DNA from: a bacterium CG2_30_54_10
GTDB taxonomy: Bacteria > Muiribacteriota > Ozemobacteria > Ozemobacterales > Ozemobacteraceae
DNA: 8,698 nucleotides
Direction: 5' to 3'
NCBI GenBank assembly: GCA_001872985.1
Contig: MNYA01000484.1
Coordinates: 1-8,698 of the forward strand
The notes beneath the pieces are model-generated. The model did no database searches and was not told the DNA's origin. It was given only the letters and a program-made list of their open reading frames with translations. Below, in pieces: positions 1 to 7,354 of the stretch; the first letter of the stretch is position 1, and each line of letters opens with the position of its first letter. Position numbers and translations under genes: made by a program.

Positions 1-712
1 TCAACGCATTATTGGCGGCCTGCTCGGCATTCGCGATCGTGTCTTCGAGGGTTTTTCCGATGTCCTCGACGAGAAGCTTCGCGTCATTACCGATGCTGCT
101 CATAAGATTCCCGTAAGTGCTGAAGGCGCCCTTCAGATCGCCTACGTCCTTCCAATGCGGGTCATACTTGAATGAGGAAACTTCCCGCATCGTGGCCATC
201 GCATTCTGATCGTGAACGAGCGGCTCGGTGGCGCCGGGAACGGTCGCCTTCATGCTAAGCTTGATGGCCACCTGCTCGGGTCCGTCCCCGGTATCTTCGG
301 GGCCGGCCGAAGGTCTGGGTTTGGTTTCCAGGGAAAACCCGTCGACGCTGTTACTCATTGTGTGAAGGGTGGTCTTGCCATTGAATACGACTTTTCGCGT
401 CAGCCGGGGCTTTTCCCATTTGTAGGTAATAATGGCAACCTTTTCGCCTCCGTGATGCTGCTGCAGCAAGGCCTCTCCACCGGCCTCGCTGATGCTGAGG
501 GAAACGGACGCCGCCATGCGGAAATCATCCTGAAGTGCCTTCATCAGGGTATTTGTTTGCGATACCAACGCCTGGCGGGTGTAGGCCTTTGCCGCCTGCT
601 GGTTTCCATGCCTAAGGAAGGCATAGATTCCGCCCGCGGCCAGGGAGAATATCACGATCGACACCATGACCTCGACTAGCGTGAAGGCCACTCTCGTTTT
701 CAGGAATTTCAT
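1..712 (-). CDS. PilW/GspJ-like prepilin-type minor pilin (partial, C-terminus beyond window)
   Basis: This is a type IV pilin-like protein with a prepilin N-terminal methylation motif, most like the PilW/GspJ class of minor pilins that build the tip complex of a pilus or type II secretion pseudopilus in the inner membrane. The first 237 codons are visible. A short basic leader (MKFLKTRVA) is followed by FTLVEVMVSIVIFSLAAGG, which carries the Glu at mature position +5 (E14) and the hydrophobic helix. The residue before the predicted cleavage site is Ala9 rather than the usual Gly. A beta-rich middle section follows. From about residue 182 there is a tail rich in Ala, Asn and Asp/Glu that looks helical or coiled and is not typical of GspJ. 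The start is supported by a GGGGAGG ribosome site 6 nt upstream (719-725). The gene begins 19 bp after the preceding pilin gene, so the two are almost certainly co-transcribed. The family assignment to W/J rather than another minor pilin is by gene order and length, and is moderate. Confidence 0.8.
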   Translation of the reverse strand, partial: MKFLKTRVAFTLVEVMVSIVIFSLAAGGIYAFLRHGNQQAAKAYTRQALVSQTNTLMKALQDDFRMAASVSLSISEAGGEALLQQHHGGEKVAIITYKWEKPRLTRKVVFNGKTTLHTMSNSVDGFSLETKPRPSAGPEDTGDGPEQVAIKLSMKATVPGATEPLVHDQNAMATMREVSSFKYDPHWKDVGDLKGAFSTYGNLMSSIGNDAKLLVEDIGKTLEDTIANAEQAANNAL

Positions 713-731
713 GGCGTTCCTCCCCGGTGCG

Positions 732-1199
732 TTAGGATTTCGGTTCCACGACCATCATGCTCGTGGAACGCTTTTGTTTACCCATGTTGGGTTGGGTCCA
801 GGTGACGTTGACCTTGAAATAGACCAGACTGCGCTCTTCGGCTTCACGGCCCTGACGGGGAACGAATCTTAGCATTCCGGTAACATCGAAGTCTCGGTAT
901 TTCCTCTGATAATCCAGTACCTCTTCTTTCGAGTGGGGCCAGAACATGTCGTCAAGATTGTAGTTACCGTCGGCGTCAGGCTTGTTTTTGTCAGCAAATG
1001 CCCAGAAATCCTTGAATCTGACCGTAGAAACCTCTTCCTTCACGGATTGGAGGATCTTTATTGCCATCTGAAGCTTCTCAGTGTCCTCGCCGACCTTCGC
1101 TTGCGAAACCAAGCCTTGCAGGAACGGCCCGAACACGAGCGCCAGGATAAACAGCGACAGCACGACCTCGAGCAGCGTGAATCCGTGGGTTTCGCGCAT
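732..1199 (-). CDS. PilV/GspI-like prepilin-type minor pilin
   Basis: This 155-residue type IV pilin-like protein has a textbook class III signal: short leader MRETHG, then FTLLEVVLSLFILALVFG, with cleavage expected after Gly6 and the conserved Glu at mature +5 (E11). The rest is a small soluble domain whose C-terminal beta strands (LVYFKVNVTW) resemble PilV/GspI minor pilins. Length fits that class. An in-frame extension upstream to about 1385 exists. I chose the ATG at 1199 because it puts the leader at the normal 6 residues, because purine-rich GGGGAAAG lies just upstream, and because the extension would translate a dispersed palindromic repeat and overlap the upstream gene. It lies between the large PilX/GspK-like gene and the PilW/GspJ-like gene, an arrangement seen in minor pilin clusters. 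Its likely role is with them in pilus initiation or tip assembly. Which substrate or adhesin the system serves cannot be told. Confidence 0.85.
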   Translation of the reverse strand: MRETHGFTLLEVVLSLFILALVFGPFLQGLVSQAKVGEDTEKLQMAIKILQSVKEEVSTVRFKDFWAFADKNKPDADGNYNLDDMFWPHSKEEVLDYQRKYRDFDVTGMLRFVPRQGREAEERSLVYFKVNVTWTQPNMGKQKRSTSMMVVEPKS

Positions 1200-1250
1200 C
1201 TTTCCCCAGTTCCCCTGTTTGGCGGTGGTAGCATTCAACTGACGAAGGCC

Positions 1251-1322
1251 TGTCATTGCGAGCGAAGCGAAGCAATCCTCCCGATCCAGACTGCTTCGTC
1301 GCTTGCGCTCCTCGCAATGACA
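1251..1322. repeat. 72-bp imperfect palindromic repeat (REP/MITE-like)
   Basis: The element is bounded by perfect 11-bp inverted arms, TGTCATTGCGA at 1251-1261 and TCGCAATGACA at 1312-1322. The pairing continues inward imperfectly (GCGAAGCG..AAGCA against TGCTTCGTCGCTTGCGC) around a short centre near CCCGATCCAGA. From memory, elements beginning TCATTGCGAG with GAAGC blocks are dispersed in many copies in unrelated bacterial genomes and give spurious peptides such as CHCEERKRRS, seen here when the minus strand is translated. It sits in the gap between two minor pilin genes, so the polycistronic mRNA would carry a hairpin of roughly 30 bp there. Copy number in this genome cannot be judged from one window. 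Confidence 0.75.
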
Positions 1323-1354
1323 ACTTGCCATAAGTTCATGCACTACTGCCACCC

Positions 1355-4054
1355 TCAGTTTTTCTGGAATTCGTAAGCCCGCCATTTTTTGCTGAAGCTT
1401 ACGTGATAGCGTGTTGGATCGTATTTTGCAACATCCTTGAAATACGACATGAGCGAGCTGTGGGTCCGGTTGGATTCATAATGCACATCGATTTTCCCCT
1501 GACAGACCTCGCGCTTGAACTGGTTTACAACGAGGTTTCCAAAGATTTTCAATTTCCCGTAGAAGGGGTTTTCGAGGCCGCGATCACCGTAAAGACATGC
1601 ATCTACCGAGGTGTTGCCGCTATTGATCAGGGCGCCGTTACGGGCGACGATCGACAACATGGTCGGGGGCCCGCCATTGGGAGGATCGACCCGATGAATG
1701 CTCTTCAGATGTATGTTTCCTGCTGCTACAATGATCCCGCGACCGCAAACCCACATCTCGCTGCGGAAAAACAGCCCCTGGCCGTCGGTGCATTCAACGA
1801 AGGTCACCCCGTCGCAGTTGAACACCATCTTCTTTCCGACGCCGGGGACATCCATTTCGGTGCTGCGGTTTTCCACATCCTTCGCAAAATCACCGGTGGT
1901 AGCGTAATAATAACTCGCCTTTTTCAAATACTGCATTGGGGAGTAGACGTTGGCCGGCAGGTTTTTGGGGTTGGCTGGATCCCATTCTCTGGCCATCTGC
2001 GCGGCATCGACCTCACCGCTTTCTTTCTCGATGGGCGGATAGGCGCAGAACCCATAGGGCTCGACGATATTCGACTGGAAGGGAATTGGGGGAAGGGTCA
2101 CATCGACGTTCGGACATCCGAACAGCCAGTTAAGCGGGATCCAGATTCTGATCATGGGCATTGTGACCCGGGAGAACCTCTTCCAGAGGTTTCCTTCGAC
2201 CCTGAATGAAAGCGGAAACTCGCAGTGGAAATCACCGAAGAAGTAGGTTTTGTTGTAGAACTTCGGAATCGGTATCCAGATTGTGCCGTCGGTGAGATAA
2301 GGCCAGTCAAAGTGGGGCAGGGAAAGGGCGTCGAGGGGAACACTCATGAAATCCGAGGCGCTGAGCGACCCCGAGCCGGCCTTTTCGATCATGCCACAGA
2401 CGATGTTGAGCAGAGCGACCCAACCGCCAAGGGGAGGGGGGCTCTCGAAGCTCAGCCCGTAGAGGCTTTCCCCCACGGTAGGCATGAAAGTATGCTTCGC
2501 GGGATCGGGGACCTCGTAGTTGCTTTCCCCTTTTTTTTCCCTGTGCTTGTTCTTTGATTCATTGTTGATGAGCAGCGCGGCGACTTCGCAACCTTTCAAG
2601 GCATCCGTGAAGGTATACCCGCTTCCGAGAAAGTCGAGAAGCCCGAAGTTCAGTCTGACTTCCATGGGCTTAGTGCCGTTGACACGCACACGCCCCGGCA
2701 GGAAGAAGCCGTTCGCTATTTTCTCGACGTCCAAACTTCCGACGGCGCTGAAAAAGTCCTTCAGTTTGGTGAACAAAGAGGTGTCGAAAAACGTGATGTT
2801 GTGGATAATCAATGATCCCATCCCGGCGCTCCAGTTGATGGGGTCATCTCCTGCGAAGCCCGAAGTATTCTCGGCCGTCGGGTTTTCGAACAGCAGCGCC
2901 GAGTTTGCCACGAAGAATGTGTGATCCGGAGCAATCGGCTGAACGTCTGCCACGCGGAAATCTCTCTGCGAGAAAAGTACCTTTTTGATGGTCTGCCCAT
3001 TGGGCCCCTGCGGTTGGTACTCGACGGTGGTCTTGATTTCAAAGATACCCACTTTTTCAACGGTCCAACCCCAGTTGACCTTTCCAACCAGGGTTCTTAT
3101 CTGGTCGGGAATGATTCCTAAAACCTTGTCGCGAATCGAGTTCTTTAAATCGGTCAGATCGATCTGTAGTTTCAGGTCTTTCAAAAGAGTATCTTTCAGA
3201 AAACCCTTGAGCGTGAGGCCGTTGCCGAGCTTGCTGCAAAGGCCTTTAAACAGAGCCCCGATCAGACGTCCGATCGGAATCGGTATTGCGACAGGATATA
3301 GCGCGAGATTGAATTGAATCTTCTCTATGACCTTCGCGACGACATCTCCGAAGTTTACATCGGGCACGAACTGGATCAGTTGGTCGGTAATGTCAATCTT
3401 GAACTCCTTGTCGCTCATGATGGAGTTCAGGAAGTTGCCGATATTGAGGTCGGCGAGAATGTTGACCTCGGAAAGATCGAGCGTCACACCGGGGATATCG
3501 TAAGAATTATTGGTTGGAAGAATTCCATAAACCTTGGCGATTTTGGCTTCGGTAGTGATTTTGACATCGCCGCCCAGATCGCGGTAGAGGAGCTCCAGAT
3601 CGGCATATTCCTTGTTCGAATAGGTCTTTTTCAGTTTGGCGACCATCTCCGGGCCTATGTTGAGCTCCATTCCAAGACCGTTTCCGCCTGTTTGATCGTA
3701 GGAAATATTGTCGTTCCTGTACTGGAAGGGATCAACGTTGGCGCCTGCCATCACCTGCGGAAGACGGAATTTCCAGAACCAACTGTCGAAATCGAGTTTC
3801 TTGAAGCTGATCGCATCGTAGACCATCTTTGGATCGTTCATGTCCTCAGCGATCAATCGATAGGTAAGATTGGTGGCTGCCTCGGCGCAGTCCATGGCCT
3901 TCTGATCGTTCGCGGAGCGGACGGTCAGGCGCCTGGTCGCAACGCCGGTCTCGGTAAGGGTCTGGGCGATCACGATAAGGACTGCGGCAACGCCCAAAAC
4001 GATGAGATAGACGGATCCAACCCGTTTTTTCCGGATCAGGTGCGCTTCCATCAT
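1355..4054 (-). CDS. Very large PilX/GspK-like minor pilin (899 aa)
   Basis: The N-terminus has the layout of PilX/GspK-type minor pilins. A basic leader (HLIRKKRVG) precedes one hydrophobic helix (SVYLIVLGVAAVLIVIAQ, about residues 14-31) and a following amphipathic helix with the sequence DCAEAATNLTYRL. Prepilin peptidase cleavage would fall after Gly13. There is no Glu at mature +5, as is common for GspK and PilX. The family usually has about 170-350 residues, so the body here is greatly expanded. Residues about 180-330 are rich in Asp, Ile, Leu and Lys in alternating patterns. A Cys-, Trp- and Pro-rich part covers about 520-700. A C-terminal stretch from about 755 to 870 with short beta-strand turns (GIIVAAGNIHL, LSIVARNGALI, LKIFGNLVV) resembles the beta-helix-like end of large PilX-type proteins. 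GGAGG lies 5 nt before the first of two adjacent ATG codons (8 nt before the second), so the start is uncertain by one residue. It probably acts as the tip-most subunit, perhaps an adhesin; that function is inferred. Confidence 0.78.
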   Translation of the reverse strand: MMEAHLIRKKRVGSVYLIVLGVAAVLIVIAQTLTETGVATRRLTVRSANDQKAMDCAEAATNLTYRLIAEDMNDPKMVYDAISFKKLDFDSWFWKFRLPQVMAGANVDPFQYRNDNISYDQTGGNGLGMELNIGPEMVAKLKKTYSNKEYADLELLYRDLGGDVKITTEAKIAKVYGILPTNNSYDIPGVTLDLSEVNILADLNIGNFLNSIMSDKEFKIDITDQLIQFVPDVNFGDVVAKVIEKIQFNLALYPVAIPIPIGRLIGALFKGLCSKLGNGLTLKGFLKDTLLKDLKLQIDLTDLKNSIRDKVLGIIPDQIRTLVGKVNWGWTVEKVGIFEIKTTVEYQPQGPNGQTIKKVLFSQRDFRVADVQPIAPDHTFFVANSALLFENPTAENTSGFAGDDPINWSAGMGSLIIHNITFFDTSLFTKLKDFFSAVGSLDVEKIANGFFLPGRVRVNGTKPMEVRLNFGLLDFLGSGYTFTDALKGCEVAALLINNESKNKHREKKGESNYEVPDPAKHTFMPTVGESLYGLSFESPPPLGGWVALLNIVCGMIEKAGSGSLSASDFMSVPLDALSLPHFDWPYLTDGTIWIPIPKFYNKTYFFGDFHCEFPLSFRVEGNLWKRFSRVTMPMIRIWIPLNWLFGCPNVDVTLPPIPFQSNIVEPYGFCAYPPIEKESGEVDAAQMAREWDPANPKNLPANVYSPMQYLKKASYYYATTGDFAKDVENRSTEMDVPGVGKKMVFNCDGVTFVECTDGQGLFFRSEMWVCGRGIIVAAGNIHLKSIHRVDPPNGGPPTMLSIVARNGALINSGNTSVDACLYGDRGLENPFYGKLKIFGNLVVNQFKREVCQGKIDVHYESNRTHSSLMSYFKDVAKYDPTRYHVSFSKKWRAYEFQKN

Positions 4055-4059
4055 GATAG

Positions 4060-4064
4060 CCTCC
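4060..4064 (-). promoter_or_regulatory. Shine-Dalgarno site of the PilX/GspK-like gene
   Basis: GGAGG on the minus strand lies 5 nt before the ATG at 4054 and 8 nt before the second ATG at 4051. Both spacings are acceptable, so the site does not decide between them. Just upstream (4067-4087) is a perfect 6-bp stem, CGGGGA/TCCCCG, with a 9-nt loop. It has no T tract, so it is not a terminator, but it would sit in the leader of this gene within the operon mRNA. Confidence 0.6.
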
Positions 4065-4147
4065 AGCGGGGATTCTGGTATTCCCCGAGTCGGATTGAAC
4101 CTACGTTCATGACTTAACTCACGTACATCACATATCTTGACGCTGGA

Positions 4148-7027
4148 TCATTTGAAACGGTTCTGCATTTTCGCGAAACCGTCGATCATTTTCTGCCGCA
4201 TTCCTGGCGGGATCTTTCCGGGGTTCTGTTGAGCCATCTTCTGCATGACCTGGGCAAACTGTTCAGGGGTCACTTCCTTGATGCGGTCGAGCCCGGAAAA
4301 TGCTTCTTTTATCTTCATTCTATCATATCCCTTGGGCATCTCGCTATCGGGAATGGTAGCGAGGAGGGCATCCATGGCTTTTTCAATGGCGGCTTTATCT
4401 CCAACTTCAAAGCCCACGCCCATCAGGCTTTGGGAAACCAGCATTCGCGCCTCTTCGCTGATGCCGGGATCGGCGAGGGCTTTGAGCAGGGAATCCTTGG
4501 CTTCGGGCATGTTCCCCTTTTCAAGAGCTTCGAGCCCTCTCCGGCAGTTCTCATTCAGATAGAACTCGGCATAGCCCTTGTAATTGGGGTCATCGGCCAT
4601 CTGCATGAGGGTGTCATTGAGGGCATCCTGGCTCTTGCGGTGGAACTCCTCTGAAATGGACTGCCGTTCACCTTCCATGGCTTTCATATTGCGTGCATAA
4701 GAGGACCCGGAAATGAAATGGGAAGTATTCCCCCGCTGCCCCATGACCATCGATGGTTTGTTCGCCTCGCCCTCTTCCATGCGGCTGGCGTGGGTTTCAT
4801 GGGTAACCCCGCCCCTCGTTCCGGGGCCGGACGGGTGGAAACTATCGCTTGAAAGCATCCACAGACCGACGCAGACGAAAGCCAGAAAGGTCGCCCCCAG
4901 CTGCATCTGATGGCGTCCAAAAAAGCCGGCTGCTTTTTCGATCGAGCCTTTGATGTCTGGAATCTGAATCTCTGTTGAAGGCTGCCCGAGAAGCTGATCT
5001 CTCTCGGCATAAAGATCTTTATTGGTCGATGCGCTAACTTTTCGGAATGCGTAGGATGGCAGTTTGTCGGCCGCGGCACGCTCTTTTTCCTGAACCTGAT
5101 TCCCGCGGCAGATCGTCTCCAGCCCGGCGATATCAGCCGCCAACATCGGGACTGCGCCTTCCAGGGCGGATTCCCACAGATCCTGGAAATCGGGAATAAG
5201 CACTCCCTTTGAATCATGGCAGGCGTTGTATAAGAGCTGTATCCCTTCCAGGGAGGGGTTGGCCGCCAGGATAAACCCCGCCTGGAGCTGAGCCTCGATG
5301 TCTTTCTCAGCCGGAAAATATTCGCGAAGGATCTGCTCGGCCGAAGGATAATCGACCATTGCGAGAAGTGACAAACCGTTCTTGCGTACCTTGATTTGCT
5401 GGGACTTCAGCATTCCGACGAGGTATTGAAGGGCGCTCGGCTTGTCCGAGACGAGATAGAGTTCGAGCGCGGCCATCTTGACCCGGAAATCGTCGTGCCG
5501 AAGCAGATTCGGAATTTCGTATGAAATGGCGTCCAGGTCGATTTTTCCGGTTGCGCGAACGGCGCCCGCCAGGATTGCCGGATCTGGGTTCTTGAGGTAC
5601 GGATTCAGCGGTTTGAGATCCATTCCACGGCCATGGGAATAAATTCGATCGAACAGTTGGAGTAGCACTGAACGATCGAGGGCGGCGACCAGTAGGATTG
5701 ACAGGGTAGTTCGAACTTCACCGAAAGAATCCTCATCGACAATTGTTGCCAGGAACTTCCTTTGCACTTTCGGATCGAGGGAATAAAAGCTTCCATCCTG
5801 GACTTTCTGCCTGAGGCCGGCGGGGGAGAAAGATTCTTTTTCTCGGCCAAGGGCGTTGGCAAGGGCTTCCCGGACCTCTTGGTCAGTCTCAACGGAATCT
5901 CTTCGTTCGAGAGCCTCGACCACTTTCGGAAAACCCAGCCCCTGGCGCAACTTCCCGACGGCTACCAGGCGGACTTCGGCTTCGGAGTGCTCCAGGTCTT
6001 TAAGCGCCATCTGGCATGTGATCCAGAGTTTCCGTTTTTGGAGCGAGGATTTCAGCGAGGAAATGTAGCTTTCGACCGACTCTTTCAGAATTCCAGAAGC
6101 TTGTATTGCCCCAAGAACCTGATTGATAATTAGCTGGGCGATGATCGCTTTCCTGCCTCGGGCAACGAAGAAGATGTCGTAAAGCTTCTGTGGAAGATCT
6201 TCGACAGGGTTCATCGTCACCGCGGAACCAGCCAGAACGAGCAATAATGGAAGCGGCTCGACTGAAAGATACGAAAGGTAGAGGGCTTCACTTTCCTTGA
6301 ACGGAAGAAGCATCAACTCGCGAAGCGCCCGTTGTCTGATGAATGGATTACGTGCGGCGAGGAGCGAACGCAGAAATTTTCGGGATTCGTGGGGGTCGAT
6401 AGTTCGCAGCTTTCGGATCGCATGCAATCTGATTTCGAGATCGTTAGCCATCAGGAACTGAGCGATTCGCTCCTTGAACTGATCGAGGCTTTGTGTGTGA
6501 ATCAGGTCTATCGCAGCCTTCACAACCGGAACCGACGCATGCGAGGCGAACGGGAGCGCCAATCCGGCGTCTGAAGCTACTCCAAACTTGGCCAGAAGCG
6601 TGAGTCCGACCCTGATGACCTCGGGGTTCTCTTCACCGAGAAGGTGCGAGCGCCAATCCTGAAGAACCTCGTTTGATGGCGCTTTCCGAAGCGATAATTG
6701 GACGATTCGCTGGAGAGTATCTTCCCCGAGTTCGAGAAGCGTACGGGTTCGTTCGGGGGAAAGCTCGATCTTTTCGACCACGCCATCGGTGCGGCTTTTA
6801 TTGGCTCCTGACAACAGGCGGGATGCGAAATCCCGGCAAGCCTTGGTGGGATCCCCTGTGGTCAGGCGCTGAAGATCCTCATTAAATGCGTCAGTCAAGC
6901 CCTGGAAGCCGATCTCGTCGAGGGCAAGGCGTCGATCGACTTCATCGGGGGATGCCAGACAGTAGGAAAGCCAGAGGTTGAGGTCGAGCAGAGACGGAAC
7001 CGCCCTTGCTTCAGCCAACTTTTCCAT
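4148..7027 (-). CDS. HEAT-repeat protein with single transmembrane helix and TPR-like extracytoplasmic tail
   Basis: The 959-residue protein is mostly pairs of amphipathic helices. Typical HEAT signatures include DLEIRLHAIRKL (about 192-204), NPFIRQRALREL (about 226-238), EAEVRLVAVGKL (about 345) and FRVKMAALELYL then IKVRKNGLSLLA (about 511-560). One hydrophobic helix follows at about 708-727 (MQLGATFLAFVCVGLWML), preceded by basic residues. This predicts about 700 residues in the cytoplasm and about 230 outside the inner membrane. The outer part has a linker rich in Gly, Ser, Glu and Met, then helices at about 818-895 resembling TPR units (CRRGLEALEKGNMPEAKDSLLKAL is split over two helices). 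HEAT solenoids bind proteins. With its place as first gene before the minor pilins, a scaffold or assembly role is plausible but unproven. The start is ambiguous: ATG 7027 is chosen here, TTG 7033 has better ribosome-site spacing, and GTG 7063 lies in the predicted promoter. Confidence 0.82.
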   Translation of the reverse strand: MEKLAEARAVPSLLDLNLWLSYCLASPDEVDRRLALDEIGFQGLTDAFNEDLQRLTTGDPTKACRDFASRLLSGANKSRTDGVVEKIELSPERTRTLLELGEDTLQRIVQLSLRKAPSNEVLQDWRSHLLGEENPEVIRVGLTLLAKFGVASDAGLALPFASHASVPVVKAAIDLIHTQSLDQFKERIAQFLMANDLEIRLHAIRKLRTIDPHESRKFLRSLLAARNPFIRQRALRELMLLPFKESEALYLSYLSVEPLPLLLVLAGSAVTMNPVEDLPQKLYDIFFVARGRKAIIAQLIINQVLGAIQASGILKESVESYISSLKSSLQKRKLWITCQMALKDLEHSEAEVRLVAVGKLRQGLGFPKVVEALERRDSVETDQEVREALANALGREKESFSPAGLRQKVQDGSFYSLDPKVQRKFLATIVDEDSFGEVRTTLSILLVAALDRSVLLQLFDRIYSHGRGMDLKPLNPYLKNPDPAILAGAVRATGKIDLDAISYEIPNLLRHDDFRVKMAALELYLVSDKPSALQYLVGMLKSQQIKVRKNGLSLLAMVDYPSAEQILREYFPAEKDIEAQLQAGFILAANPSLEGIQLLYNACHDSKGVLIPDFQDLWESALEGAVPMLAADIAGLETICRGNQVQEKERAAADKLPSYAFRKVSASTNKDLYAERDQLLGQPSTEIQIPDIKGSIEKAAGFFGRHQMQLGATFLAFVCVGLWMLSSDSFHPSGPGTRGGVTHETHASRMEEGEANKPSMVMGQRGNTSHFISGSSYARNMKAMEGERQSISEEFHRKSQDALNDTLMQMADDPNYKGYAEFYLNENCRRGLEALEKGNMPEAKDSLLKALADPGISEEARMLVSQSLMGVGFEVGDKAAIEKAMDALLATIPDSEMPKGYDRMKIKEAFSGLDRIKEVTPEQFAQVMQKMAQQNPGKIPPGMRQKMIDGFAKMQNRFK

Positions 7028-7039
7028 GGACAACCGGCT

Positions 7040-7045
7040 CTCCTT
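7040..7045 (-). promoter_or_regulatory. Shine-Dalgarno site of the HEAT-repeat gene
   Basis: AAGGAG on the minus strand lies 12 nt before ATG 7027 and 6 nt before the in-frame TTG at 7033. The optimal spacing to TTG makes that codon a real alternative start, adding Leu-Ser read as Met-Ser. The site rules against the farther GTG at 7063, which lies upstream of it and has no ribosome site of its own that I can see. Confidence 0.55.
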
Positions 7046-7061
7046 TGGGGTTCGATACCCC

Positions 7062-7070
7062 ACTATAGCA
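7062..7070 (-). promoter_or_regulatory. Extended -10 promoter for the HEAT/minor-pilin operon
   Basis: On the minus strand the sequence reads TGCTATAGT, an extended -10 (TGn) followed by TATAGT, one mismatch from TATAAT. There is no good -35 at 16-18 nt, which is acceptable for extended -10 promoters. Transcription would start near 7055 and give a leader of about 28 nt to ATG 7027, containing the AAGGAG site. The prediction is by eye. Confidence 0.45.
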
Positions 7071-7173
7071 CATTGGCCTGATTGACCCGGCCGTGATTAC
7101 CAAAAGAACACTGAATTCGCATAAAGTAATTTCGTATTGCCTTCGTAACATCTCAAAAAAATGGGAAGAAAAA

Positions 7174-7230
7174 AAGTAGAAGCGGCTTCCAGCCGCTTGA
7201 AAACCACGCGGCAAGATGCCGCGTCTACTT
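7174..7230. repeat. 57-bp inverted-repeat element, three-way-junction or long-hairpin fold
   Basis: Ends pair as AAGTAGA (7174-7180) with TCTACTT (7224-7230). Inside are two perfect 8-bp hairpins with 3-nt loops: AAGCGGCT-TCC-AGCCGCTT (7180-7198) and ACGCGGCA-AGA-TGCCGCGT (7206-7224). The shared GCGGC/GCCGC blocks also allow an alternative fold in which the terminal 13 nt pair with one mismatch (AAGTAGA[A/C]GCGGC). From memory, similar GTAGA-AGCGGC...GCCGCGTCTAC sequences are dispersed in several bacterial genomes. The element does not resemble a tRNA. On the minus strand the outer hairpin is followed by CTAC and then a T tract, so weak terminator activity in that direction is possible. Confidence 0.75.
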
Positions 7231-7354
7231 GTTACCCCGAATTATTGAGAAGTTACTTGCCTTCGGTCTAAATTGCTGCAGGATGCTGCTTTCGGAAAAA
7301 AATGTTGCGCATTTTTTGACACTTTTTTTTTGCTTTCCCATCTGCTGGGAATTC

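Noticed and set aside
212..679. Plus-strand reading frame opposite the PilW/GspJ-like gene
   Set aside because: The minus strand has an intact prepilin motif, a ribosome site and tight operon spacing; the plus-strand product has no recognisable features. Other long plus-strand frames at 1403-2209 and 3314-4117 are rejected for the same reason.
1200..1385. In-frame N-terminal extension of the PilV/GspI-like gene starting near 1385
   Set aside because: It overlaps the end of the upstream gene, translates the palindromic repeat, and would bury the prepilin leader 62 residues from the N-terminus.
4067..4130. tRNA-like 3' end on the minus strand (GGTTCAATCC, then CGGGGAATACCA)
   Set aside because: The bases flanking the TTCAATC loop do not form a T stem beyond one pair, and no anticodon or D arm is present upstream.
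7011..7214. Small minus-strand reading frame of 67 codons upstream of the HEAT gene
   Set aside because: Its N-terminus is the translated inverted-repeat element, it overlaps the HEAT gene in another frame, and it has no ribosome site or recognisable domain.
7316..7321. Perfect TTGACA as the main -35 of the plus-strand unit
   Set aside because: At 16-18 nt downstream there is no -10 resemblance (CATCTG region); the extended -10 at 7355-7363 is 36 nt away.
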